Assembly (NCBI RefSeq): GCF_005048155.1
Contig: NZ_SUMB01000001.1
Location: forward strand, 496,001 to 560,000
Direction: 5' to 3'
Length of the DNA stretch: 64,000 nt
Source of the DNA: Streptomyces piniterrae
Lineage (GTDB): Bacteria; Actinomycetota; Actinomycetes; Streptomycetales; Streptomycetaceae
The notes beneath the pieces are model-generated. The model did not search any database. It had not been told where the DNA came from and saw nothing but the letters and a program-made list of their open reading frames with translations. Both the position numbers and the translations under genes were made by a program. Position 1 is the first letter of the stretch; the number at the start of each line of letters is the position of its first letter. Of the stretch, positions 16,739-24,195 are shown piece by piece.

Positions 16739-17200
16739 ATGACGACCACCGCACTGCTCAATGTGCTGCCACCGCGCGGGCGGGACCGCCTCATGGAGCT
16801 CGCCCGCGATGTGTCCTTCCCCGAGGGCACCCGGATCTTCGAGGAGGGCGGCCTGGCCGACCGCTTCTGGATCATCCGTACCGGCTCGGTCAATCTCGAC
16901 GTCCAGGTGCGCGGGGAACGCCCGGCGACCGTCGAGATGCTGGGGCACGGCGATCTGCTGGGGTGGTCGTGGCTGGTCCCGCCGTACACCTGGCGGCTGG
17001 GAGCCGAGGCCACCAGCCCCGTGCGGGCCCACGAGTTCGACGCGATCGCGGTACGCGCCCTGTGCGAGGCGGACCCGGCCCTCGGGCTGGCGGTGACCCA
17101 CCGGGTGCTCGACGTGGTCGCCCGTCGGCTCCAGGCCACCCGGATGCGGCTGCTCGACCTGTACGGCCCGCCCAGCGGGCAGCATCTGCCGGTGGCGTGA
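16739..17200 (+). CDS. Stand-alone cyclic-nucleotide-binding domain protein (paralogue)
   Basis: 153 residues, ATG with CGGAGGA upstream. Its sequence parallels the 12552 protein: [39 protein letters not shown] and the terminal helix [18 protein letters not shown]. As in the paralogue there is no DNA-binding domain. It is followed after 28 bases by a universal stress protein gene on the same strand, probably co-transcribed, and shares a promoter region with the sensor kinase gene. Confidence 0.85.
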   Translation: MTTTALLNVLPPRGRDRLMELARDVSFPEGTRIFEEGGLADRFWIIRTGSVNLDVQVRGERPATVEMLGHGDLLGWSWLVPPYTWRLGAEATSPVRAHEFDAIAVRALCEADPALGLAVTHRVLDVVARRLQATRMRLLDLYGPPSGQHLPVA

Positions 17201-17228
17201 CGCCCGTCCTCGGAAGGCGGTGGAGACG

Positions 17229-18104
17229 ATGGAACTGCCCTTGGTCGTCGGAGTGGACGGATCGGATTCCGCCTACCGGGCGCTGGCATGGGCGCTGGAC
17301 GAGGCAGCCCTCCACGGACTTCCGCTGCGCCTGGTGTACGCCTCCAGGTGGGAACGGTACGAGGGCATGGTGCCGGCACAGAGCATGACCCGGCCCACCG
17401 AGCAGCTGCTCGCCGACAACATCGTCGGATCCGCCGCCGAGTACGTCCACCAACGCAACCCGGACGTCCATGTGTCGGTGCAGGTCCTCGCCGAGGACAC
17501 GGTCACCGCGCTGCTGCGCGAGGGCCGTTACGCCTCCGCCCTGATCCTGGGATCGAAGGGCCGCGGCGAATTCGCCGACCTGCTGCTCGGCTCGGTCAGC
17601 CTCTCCGTGGCGGCCCGCGCCGAGTGCCCGGTGGCCGTCGTACGCGGCGACAAGGCCGCCCTGTCGGGCTCGCACGACCGGGTCCTGCTCGGCGTCGGCG
17701 ATCCGGAGAAGGGGACGCAGCCGGTGCAGTACGCCCTGCGCGAGGCCGAGGCGCGCGGCTGCGCCCTCGACGCGGTGCGCGCCTGGCGCTGCCCCGCACA
17801 CGAGACCACCGACCATCCGCTGCTCGCCGGCGCCCCCGAGCTGTACCACGAGGAGCGGGCCTCGGCGCTGCTCGACAAGGCCCTCGGCGCGGTGGCCGGC
17901 GACCACCCGATGGTCCATATCCGCCGTGCCACCGTCGAGGGCCCGCCGCACAAGGTGCTGGTGCGCCGCAGCGCCGCGGCGGACCTGCTCGTCGTCGGCG
18001 CCCAGCGCCGCCACGGCCATTTCGGCCTTCAGCTCGGCCGGGTCGGACACGTCGCGCTGCACCACGCCGAGTGCCCCGTCGTGGTGGTGCCCCAGCCGGG
18101 CTGA
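17229..18104 (+). CDS. Tandem universal stress protein
   Basis: 291 residues with two UspA domains. The first (LVVGVDGSDSAYRALAWALD) keeps the ATP-binding G-x2-G-x9-G-S signature in GSKGRGEFADLLLGSVS. The second, ending VGAQRRHGHFGLQLGRVGHV, has lost the terminal Gly-Ser and is probably ATP-poor. I chose the ATG at 17229 over a GTG nine bases earlier. Double-domain Usps are typical members of DevR regulons in actinobacteria. Confidence 0.9.
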   Translation: MELPLVVGVDGSDSAYRALAWALDEAALHGLPLRLVYASRWERYEGMVPAQSMTRPTEQLLADNIVGSAAEYVHQRNPDVHVSVQVLAEDTVTALLREGRYASALILGSKGRGEFADLLLGSVSLSVAARAECPVAVVRGDKAALSGSHDRVLLGVGDPEKGTQPVQYALREAEARGCALDAVRAWRCPAHETTDHPLLAGAPELYHEERASALLDKALGAVAGDHPMVHIRRATVEGPPHKVLVRRSAAADLLVVGAQRRHGHFGLQLGRVGHVALHHAECPVVVVPQPG

Positions 18105-18110
18105 GCCCGC

Positions 18111-18947
18111 CTACTGCTGGAGTCCCGCGGCGTGGTCGGGAACGTACGACTGAAGGTCCCTGGAGGGCCGTTGATAGCCGGTGGACGGCGGTCGCGGCGG
18201 CAGCTCCAGCTCCGGCGCCGGCACCTCGTAGTACGGAACGGTCGACAGCAGATGGGCGATCATGTTCAGCCGGGCCCGGCGCTTGTCGTCGCTCTCGACG
18301 ACGAACCACGGTGACTCCGGGATGTCCGTGTGCACGAACATCTCGTCCTTGGCCCGCGAGTACGCCTCCCAGCGGGTGATCGACTCCAGGTCCATGGGGG
18401 AGAGCTTCCAGCGCCGGGTGGGATCCGTCAGCCGCCGCCGGAACCGCTGTTCCTGCACCTCGTCACTGACCGAGAACCAGTACTTGCGCAGCAGGATCCC
18501 GTCCTCCACCAGCATCCGCTCGAAGACCGGGCACTGGCGGAGAAAGCGCCGGTGCTCCTCGTGCGTGCAGAACCCCATGACGTGCTCGACGCCCGCCCGG
18601 TTGTACCAACTGCGGTCGAACAGCACGATCTCGCCCGACGCCGGCAGATGCTCCGCGTAGCGCTGGAAGTACCACTGGGTGCGCTCGCGCTCGGTGGGCC
18701 GCGGCAGGGCGACGATCCGTGCGACCCGCGGATTGAGGTGCTCGGAGACCCGCTTGACCGTGCCCCCCTTGCCGGCCGCGTCCCGCCCCTCGAAGATCAC
18801 GACGAGCCGGGCGCCCTCGACCCGCACCCACTCCTGGAGCTTGACCAGCTCCGTCTGCAGCCTGAGCAGCTCCCGCTCGTAGGGCACTCGCCGCAGCTTT
18901 TCGGGACGGGGGGTGCCGTTCCCGTGGGTGCCGCGCTTTTCCGCCAT
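18111..18947 (-). CDS. ppk2: Polyphosphate kinase 2 family protein
   Basis: 278 residues. Walker A is FEGRDAAGKGGTVKRVSEHL and the second active-site segment is VLFDRSWYNRAGVEHVMGF; the lid follows with LTDPTRRWKLSPMD. PPK2 enzymes transfer phosphate between polyphosphate and nucleotides, usually making GTP or ATP from NDP. A C-terminal Pro/Gln-rich tail is extra. The start could be ATG 18947 or ATG 18968; neither has a convincing ribosome site. It is convergent with the Usp gene, 6 bases apart. Confidence 0.92.
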   Translation of the reverse strand: MAEKRGTHGNGTPRPEKLRRVPYERELLRLQTELVKLQEWVRVEGARLVVIFEGRDAAGKGGTVKRVSEHLNPRVARIVALPRPTERERTQWYFQRYAEHLPASGEIVLFDRSWYNRAGVEHVMGFCTHEEHRRFLRQCPVFERMLVEDGILLRKYWFSVSDEVQEQRFRRRLTDPTRRWKLSPMDLESITRWEAYSRAKDEMFVHTDIPESPWFVVESDDKRRARLNMIAHLLSTVPYYEVPAPELELPPRPPSTGYQRPSRDLQSYVPDHAAGLQQ

Positions 18948-18990
18948 GCCACGACGGTACGAGGACATCCAGGGCCGGGGCCGGGCGTCA

Positions 18991-19004
18991 GGGCCGAACG
19001 GGGG
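18991..19004. promoter_or_regulatory. Degenerate DevR-type half-box
   Basis: GGGCC-GAAC-GGGGG repeats the left half and spacer of the perfect box at 13905, but the right half is degenerate. It lies in the 229-base region between the divergent ppk2 and CBS genes, where no other obvious feature is seen apart from the ribosome site of the CBS gene. Confidence 0.2.
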
Positions 19005-19176
19005 GCCGTCGATATCGAGGCCGCCGACCTCGGGCCGCCGGCCCGGACGCGCCGCCGCGTAGGCCGACCGGCCCGGGAAAGGGGACACCCGACCCACGGC
19101 CGCCGCCCCCGCGCCGGCGCGAAGCTGGGACGGCAGACAGGCAGACAGCCAGTCAGGCGGCGCGGGGAGGTGGGCC

Positions 19177-19644
19177 ATGAAGATCCGCGAAGTGATGCGC
19201 ACACCGGTCGTGACCGTCGCCACCGGCACCACCCTGCGGGAGACCGCGCAGCGGATGGCGCAGCACACCGTCGGCTGTGTCGTGGTCACGGCCGGGGGGA
19301 CCGCCCGCGGGATGGTCACCGACCGGGATCTGGCCATACGGGGCATCGGCGCGGGTCTGGACGCGGACGCGCCGGTCACCGAGGTCATGTCGGAGCCGGT
19401 CGTCACCGTCCGGGCCGACGACGATGTGGACGAGGCCTACCGCACCATGTGCCGGTCCGGCGTCCGCCGGCTGCCCGTCCTGGACGGAGCGCGGATCGCC
19501 GGCGCGGTCACGCTGGACGATCTGCTGCTGGACGTCTCCCGGCGGCTCGGGGAGCTGCTGGTGCCGCTGTCCTGGTGCGTGCTGGGGGACCAGCCGGGCC
19601 CGCCGGTCCGGTCGCCGGGGAAGGACCGGGCGGCCGGCCGCTGA
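19177..19644 (+). CDS. CBS-pair protein, hypoxic response protein 1-like
   Basis: 155 residues, ATG with GGAGGTGG upstream. Two CBS motifs (REVMRTPVVTVATGTTL.., GMVTDRDLAIRGIGAGLDAD and EVMSEPVVTVRADDDV.., RRLPVLDGARIAGAVTLDDLL). The block TDRDLAIRGIGAGLD resembles M. tuberculosis Rv2626c (Hrp1), a DosR-regulon member. The last 30 residues are Pro/Gly/Arg-rich and unstructured. It likely binds a nucleotide; function is not known. Confidence 0.88.
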   Translation: MKIREVMRTPVVTVATGTTLRETAQRMAQHTVGCVVVTAGGTARGMVTDRDLAIRGIGAGLDADAPVTEVMSEPVVTVRADDDVDEAYRTMCRSGVRRLPVLDGARIAGAVTLDDLLLDVSRRLGELLVPLSWCVLGDQPGPPVRSPGKDRAAGR

Positions 19645-19712
19645 CGCACCGACGGCCGGGCTGACGGCGGGCCGGATCGCCCCCGCACCCGGCCCCCTCA
19701 CCCGGCCCCGAC

Positions 19713-20012
19713 TCACGCCATCGCGTTCGTCCAGCCGTACGCCTCCCGGTGCTGGGTGCCGGGCGGCAGCGAGCCGACCTCCTGCATGTCGTGGTCGGCC
19801 GCCCGCATCAGCTGCGCGGCGATGTGATGCATCGCGCGGGCCGCCGCCAACTCGTCCCCGATCGCGGGGATGTCCACGTCCTCGGGATTGCACCTGGCCG
19901 TGCCGAGACCCGTCATCGTCGAGGTGCCGGTCTCCAGAACCGCCCGTGCCTTGGTCGTCCCGTCCTCCTCGAAGAGGTACACATGGACGGTCCACTCCAG
20001 TGTCCTTGCCAT
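19713..20012 (-). CDS. DUF1876 protein (Rv1738-like)
   Basis: 99 residues: WTVHVYLFEEDGTTKARAVL, GLGTARCNPEDVDIPAIGDE, AARAMHHIAAQLM. This is the DUF1876 family, whose M. tuberculosis members include Rv1738, among the strongest hypoxia/DosR-induced genes and structurally similar to ribosome-hibernation factors. A ribosome-silencing role is therefore plausible but unproven here. A DevR-type box lies 61 bases upstream of the start. Confidence 0.9.
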   Translation of the reverse strand: MARTLEWTVHVYLFEEDGTTKARAVLETGTSTMTGLGTARCNPEDVDIPAIGDELAAARAMHHIAAQLMRAADHDMQEVGSLPPGTQHREAYGWTNAMA

Positions 20013-20072
20013 GATCCGCCTCCGCGCTCGTCGTAGTTACCACTGTCGGACGTCGCCGACGCCGCCGGGCAG

Positions 20073-20086
20073 GGGCCAAAGGTCCC
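20073..20086. promoter_or_regulatory. DevR/OsdR-type box candidate upstream of DUF1876 gene
   Basis: GGGCC-AAAG-GTCCC, with GTCCC exactly as in the mycobacterial consensus. It is 61 bases upstream of the DUF1876 start (minus strand). Confidence 0.5.
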
Positions 20087-20109
20087 GGTCACCGGTGGGG
20101 CGGCGGGCC

Positions 20110-20799
20110 TCAGACGGGGGATGCCTGGACCCGGATCCGGCGCCCGGTGATCCGGGTCGGGCGGATGACGATCCACTGCTGCCGCCCGCCGCCCACCCAC
20201 GGCGCCGTGTACGCGTGCTCCTCCAGCGTGCGGGACTCGTCGAGATCGGTGACCACATGGGCGGGCCCGATGACCAGCACACTCCACCCCTGGCTGAACG
20301 CCGAGTCGATGTGGTCGACCTCCAGCGCGGCCTCGTGCCCGGCGGCCGCGGCCGGCCCCGAGCCGGGCGCGGTGCGGTAACCCACCAGATCACCGACGAC
20401 GGTGTAGTTCACGGGAAAGACGGCCGGCGCGCCCTCCACGGTCACCGCCACCCGCCCCACACCGTGCGAGGAGAGCCGCTCCCGGCACTCCGCGGTGCTC
20501 AGCTCCAGCAGCTCGGGATGGTGCCCCGCCTGGCCGAAGCCCGGCGGCAGCTCCGCCGTCCCGCCGATCAGCTCGGCCACGGTGGTGTCCAGCGCGTCGG
20601 CGAGCCGCAGCAGAAACCCGATGCTGGGCGTGGCCGAGTGCTCCTCCACGTACTGGAGATAGCCGGTGGCGGCCGCGGCCCGCGCCGCCACCTCGGCACG
20701 GGACAGCCCCAGCTGCCGGCGCCGGGTCGCCACCCGGCGCCCCAGGTCGCTGTAGTCCGGGTCCTGCACGGGCCCCGGGCCGGTGTCGTGGCTGGTCAT
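20110..20799 (-). CDS. XRE-type HTH plus pyridoxamine-oxidase-like flavin protein
   Basis: 229 residues. An N-terminal helix-turn-helix (RRVATRRRQLGLSRAEVAAR.., GYLQYVEEHSATPSIGFLL, about residues 20-75) is joined to a split-barrel flavin-binding domain (GRVAVTVEGAPAVFPVNYTV.., WSVLVIGPAHVV, about 95-220). The ATG at 20799 with GAAGGGA upstream is preferred to a longer ATG at 20856. The fusion suggests DNA binding controlled by a flavin or related cofactor. Such fusions occur in Streptomyces dormancy-type clusters. Confidence 0.85.
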   Translation of the reverse strand: MTSHDTGPGPVQDPDYSDLGRRVATRRRQLGLSRAEVAARAAAATGYLQYVEEHSATPSIGFLLRLADALDTTVAELIGGTAELPPGFGQAGHHPELLELSTAECRERLSSHGVGRVAVTVEGAPAVFPVNYTVVGDLVGYRTAPGSGPAAAAGHEAALEVDHIDSAFSQGWSVLVIGPAHVVTDLDESRTLEEHAYTAPWVGGGRQQWIVIRPTRITGRRIRVQASPV

Positions 20800-20883
20800 C
20801 GTCGACACATCCCTTCGCTGCGAGCGCCGCCCGCCGGCCGGGTCCGGCGTCGTCACGGGACGGTCCTGGCCCGGTCACGCCCT

Positions 20884-21762
20884 TCACTCGTGCGGCACGA
20901 CCACCACCGGACACGGCGCGTGATGGACGGCCGCCTGGACGACATGGCCGATGCGGGGCGCCAGCACATGGAGCCGGTGCCGCCGCCCGACGGCGAGCAG
21001 CCCGCCGCCCGCCGCACCGGTGAGCAGCGCGTGCGCCGGGCTCTCCATCTCGACCCGCTCGTCCACGGCCACCTTCGGGAACCGCTCCCGCCACGGGCGC
21101 AGCGCCTCGGTGAGTTCCTGCCGCGCGTCCTTCGCCGCCAGCTCCGCCATATACGGCTCGACACCGCCGCCCCGGTTGTACGCATGCGCCGGAAGGTGCC
21201 TTCCGTGGACGGCACGCAGGGTGACGCCCCGCCGGGCGGCGGTCTCGAACGCGAACACCAGCAGCGCCTCGCAGGGATCCTTCAGCCCCATCCCGACCAC
21301 CACGTCCCGCTCCTTGTCCGACGGCGGGGGAGCCTGCTGGGCCCGTACCAGCACCGTGGGGACGCCGGAGCGGGTCATCATCTGGAGGCCGATCTCGCCG
21401 AGGACGTAACGCGCCATGGCACCCACCTCCCGGGAACCGAGGACCAGCAGGTCCGACTCCCAGCCGGCGTCGGTCAGCGCGTCCAGCGGGTCCTTGGGCA
21501 CCAGCGCCTCGTCCACCGGCAGCGCGGGGTGGCGGGCCCGGACGGTCTCACGGGCCTGGTTCATGATCCGGTGCGGCCAGTAGTTCTGGTCCTGGTCGTC
21601 GGGACGGTGCGCGTCCTCGGGGGCGAGCATCACCCACGCGTGCAGCAGCCGCAGCCGGGCCTGCCGCAACTCGGCCTCGCGCGCCGCCCACAGGACGGCG
21701 GACATCGACTCGGGGGAGCCGTCCAGACCGACCGTGATGACGTCCTTCAGGGCCTCGCTCAT
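20884..21762 (-). CDS. Tandem universal stress protein
   Basis: 292 residues with two UspA domains (VITVGLDGSPESMSAVLWAA and RDVVVGMGLKDPCEALLVFA). Both nucleotide signatures are degenerate: GSREVGAMARYVLGEIG lacks the second-position pattern and the C-terminal GRRHRLHVLAPRIGHV lacks the final Gly-Ser, so ATP binding is doubtful. It is transcribed towards the HTH-flavin gene after a 84-base gap. A 29-base perfect palindrome lies 95 bases upstream. Confidence 0.88.
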   Translation of the reverse strand: MSEALKDVITVGLDGSPESMSAVLWAAREAELRQARLRLLHAWVMLAPEDAHRPDDQDQNYWPHRIMNQARETVRARHPALPVDEALVPKDPLDALTDAGWESDLLVLGSREVGAMARYVLGEIGLQMMTRSGVPTVLVRAQQAPPPSDKERDVVVGMGLKDPCEALLVFAFETAARRGVTLRAVHGRHLPAHAYNRGGGVEPYMAELAAKDARQELTEALRPWRERFPKVAVDERVEMESPAHALLTGAAGGGLLAVGRRHRLHVLAPRIGHVVQAAVHHAPCPVVVVPHE

Positions 21763-22213
21763 GGCGTCGCTCCGTTTCTCCCGGCGGCCGTCGCGCAACG
21801 GGGAACCTCGGGCGTGCCGGCCTCGGCGGCCACGGGCAGTCGTTTCACATTCTCCCCCGGTGGCAGGCGGGCCGCCTGCCACCGGCACCGCACGGCCCGA
21901 GCCATGACGAACGAAGAGTGACGAACACCTCCCGCGGAACCCGCCGCCACCCCTGGTCCGCTACGCCGTGGCAGCCCCTCGCGCCGAGCTCTTAACGCCG
22001 CCCCTACGGCCACAGGTCACTTCTTAACGCTTTCTTGACGCCGGCCGGGGCCGAGCGCGACCGAGCGGTCCGAGCGCCTCCGCCGGGTGCTGCCGATCGT
22101 CCGACGCCGGGCGGAGCCACAGGCACCCTCCCGCCCTACCGGCGGCCGGAAGTGATGCATACTCGCTCCTCGTTGCCCGAACTCATGACCGACGATTGGC
22201 AGGAACCATCCGC
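21763..22213. other. Intergenic region between divergent Usp and permease genes
   Basis: 451 bases without a credible gene. It holds the palindrome at 21857-21885, an AT-richer section with two TTCTTAACG/CTCTTAACG copies (about 21990 and 22022) and TTTCTTGACG, and a possible -10 hexamer CATACT near 22157 ahead of the permease. No known riboswitch pattern was recognised. Confidence 0.5.
21857..21885. repeat. 29-base perfect palindrome upstream of Usp gene
   Basis: CCGGTGGCAGGCGG, one central G, then CCGCCTGCCACCGG: 14-base arms, no mismatch. It lies 95 bases upstream of the Usp start. It may be an operator for a dimeric regulator or form a cruciform/hairpin. Confidence 0.8.
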
Positions 22214-24178
22214 ATGACCGGCACCACGGCGGACCCCACTCCCGCGCCCCCGACCCGCTCGTGGCGGCGGTGGCTGCTGGGCGGGCTGAGTGAGCACGGC
22301 GCACGCCACCCGGGGCCGCACGGCACCCCGCCGGCCGAGCACAAGGGCAACTCCTGGTGGCGCGTGATGTGCCTGACCGGCGTCGACTACTTCTCGACGC
22401 TCGGCTACCAGCCGGGCATCGCCGCGCTCGCCGCCGGACTGCTCTCGCCGTTCGCCACGCTCGTCCTGATCGCGCTGACCCTCCTGGGCGCCCTGCCCGT
22501 CTACCGCCGCGTCGCCAAGGAGAGCCCGCACGGCGAGGGTTCGATCGCCATGCTGGAGCGTCTGCTGCCCTGGTGGGCCGGGAAACTGCTGGTCCTGGTG
22601 CTGCTGGGGTTCGCGGCCACCGACTTCGTCATCACCATGACGCTGTCGGCGGCGGACGCCTCGGCGCACGTGGTGGAGAACCCGTTCGCCCCGGAGCTGC
22701 TGCACGGCGCCAACCTGTGGATCACGCTGGTGCTGCTCGCCGCCCTGGGCGCCGTGTTCCTCAAGGGCTTCCGTGAGGCGATCGGCATAGCGGTGGTCCT
22801 CGTCGGTGTCTATCTCGTGCTCAACGTCGTCGTCCTGGCCAGCTCCGCCTGGCAGGTGCTGGCCCACCCGGTGGTGGTCGGCGACTGGTGGCAGGCGATG
22901 ACCGCCCAGCACTCCTCGCCACTGGCGGTCGTCGCCGTGGCGCTGCTGGTCTTCCCCAAGCTGGCGCTGGGCATGTCCGGCTTCGAGACCGGCGTCGCCG
23001 TCATGCCGCAGCAGCGCGGCGATGCCACCGACACCTTCGCCAAGCCGACCGGCCGGATCCGCGACACCCGCCGGCTGCTCACCACCGCCGCGCTCATCAT
23101 GAGCGGCTTCCTGCTGCTGTCCAGCCTGGCGACGTCCCTGCTGATCCCGCAGAAGGAGTTCGAGACCGGCGGCTCGGCCAACGGACGCGCCCTGGCCTAC
23201 CTCGCCCACGAGCACCTCGGCGAGGCCTTCGGCACCGTCTACGACATCTCGACCATCGCCATCCTCTGGTTCGCCGGCGCCTCGGCGATGGCCGGACTCC
23301 TCAACCTCGTACCGCGCTATCTGCCGCGCTACGGCATGGCCCCGGAATGGACTCGTGCGGTGCGCCCGCTGGTGCTCCTCTTCATGGCCATCGCCTTCGC
23401 CATCACCGTCATCTTCAACGCCAGCGTGGACGACCAGAGCGGCGCCTACGCGACGGGTGTGCTGGTCCTGATGCTGTCGGCGTCCTTCGCGTCCACCGTC
23501 GCCGCCCGCCACCGCCGCCACCGGGGCGCCGCCATCGGCTTCGGCGCGATCACCCTGGTCTTCGCCTACACCCTGGTCGTCAACGTCATCGAGCGCCCGG
23601 ACGGCCTGAAGATCGCCCTGCTGTTCATCCTCGGCATCCTGCTCACCTCGTTCGCCTCCCGCGTGCACCGCGCCTTCGAACTGCGCGCCGTGGACGTCGT
23701 CTTCGACGACACCGCACAGCGGCTGGTGGACACCGCGACGGCGGCCGGACCGCTGCGCGTCATCGCCAACGAACCGCATGAACGGGACGAGGCGGAGTAC
23801 CGGGAGAAGGAGTACAGCCAGCGCGAGGAGACCCATATCCCCGACGGCCGCCCGGTGTTGTTCCTGGAGGTGACCGTCAAGGACTCCTCCGACTTCACCA
23901 CGGAGCTGCACGTCCACGGCGAGGAGCGGTACGGCGCGAGCATTCTGCGGGTGGAGGGCGCGGTGGTGGCCAACACCATCGGCGCGGTGCTGATGGAACT
24001 GCGCGACCGCACCGGCGAGATCCCGCACGTCTACTTCAACTGGACCGAGGGCCACCCGCTGAGCCATCTGCTGCGCTTCCTGGTCTTCGGTGACGGCGAG
24101 GTCGCTCCGGTCACCCGGGAAGTCCTCCGCCGCGCCGAACCCGATCTGGGCCGCCGCCCGCGCGTCCACGTCGGCTGA
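22214..24178 (+). CDS. APC-superfamily permease with long cytoplasmic tail
   Basis: 654 residues, ATG with AGGAACC upstream. After a hydrophilic N-terminus, the conserved segment [20 protein letters not shown] opens about twelve hydrophobic helices (to about residue 480). A soluble C-terminal domain of about 170 residues follows ([20 protein letters not shown].., [18 protein letters not shown]). It is usually annotated as an amino acid transporter. The tail and the convergent neighbouring KdpB suggest a possible ion-transport role, e.g. K+, as in other APC members; this is inference. Confidence 0.8.
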   Translation: MTGTTADPTPAPPTRSWRRWLLGGLSEHGARHPGPHGTPPAEHKGNSWWRVMCLTGVDYFSTLGYQPGIAALAAGLLSPFATLVLIALTLLGALPVYRRVAKESPHGEGSIAMLERLLPWWAGKLLVLVLLGFAATDFVITMTLSAADASAHVVENPFAPELLHGANLWITLVLLAALGAVFLKGFREAIGIAVVLVGVYLVLNVVVLASSAWQVLAHPVVVGDWWQAMTAQHSSPLAVVAVALLVFPKLALGMSGFETGVAVMPQQRGDATDTFAKPTGRIRDTRRLLTTAALIMSGFLLLSSLATSLLIPQKEFETGGSANGRALAYLAHEHLGEAFGTVYDISTIAILWFAGASAMAGLLNLVPRYLPRYGMAPEWTRAVRPLVLLFMAIAFAITVIFNASVDDQSGAYATGVLVLMLSASFASTVAARHRRHRGAAIGFGAITLVFAYTLVVNVIERPDGLKIALLFILGILLTSFASRVHRAFELRAVDVVFDDTAQRLVDTATAAGPLRVIANEPHERDEAEYREKEYSQREETHIPDGRPVLFLEVTVKDSSDFTTELHVHGEERYGASILRVEGAVVANTIGAVLMELRDRTGEIPHVYFNWTEGHPLSHLLRFLVFGDGEVAPVTREVLRRAEPDLGRRPRVHVG

Positions 24179-24195
24179 CGCCGGCCGGCCGCACC

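Noticed and set aside
21763..22213. c-di-AMP (ydaO-type) riboswitch upstream of the permease
   Set aside because: No match to the conserved core was seen; the region only has short TTAACG repeats and a palindrome.
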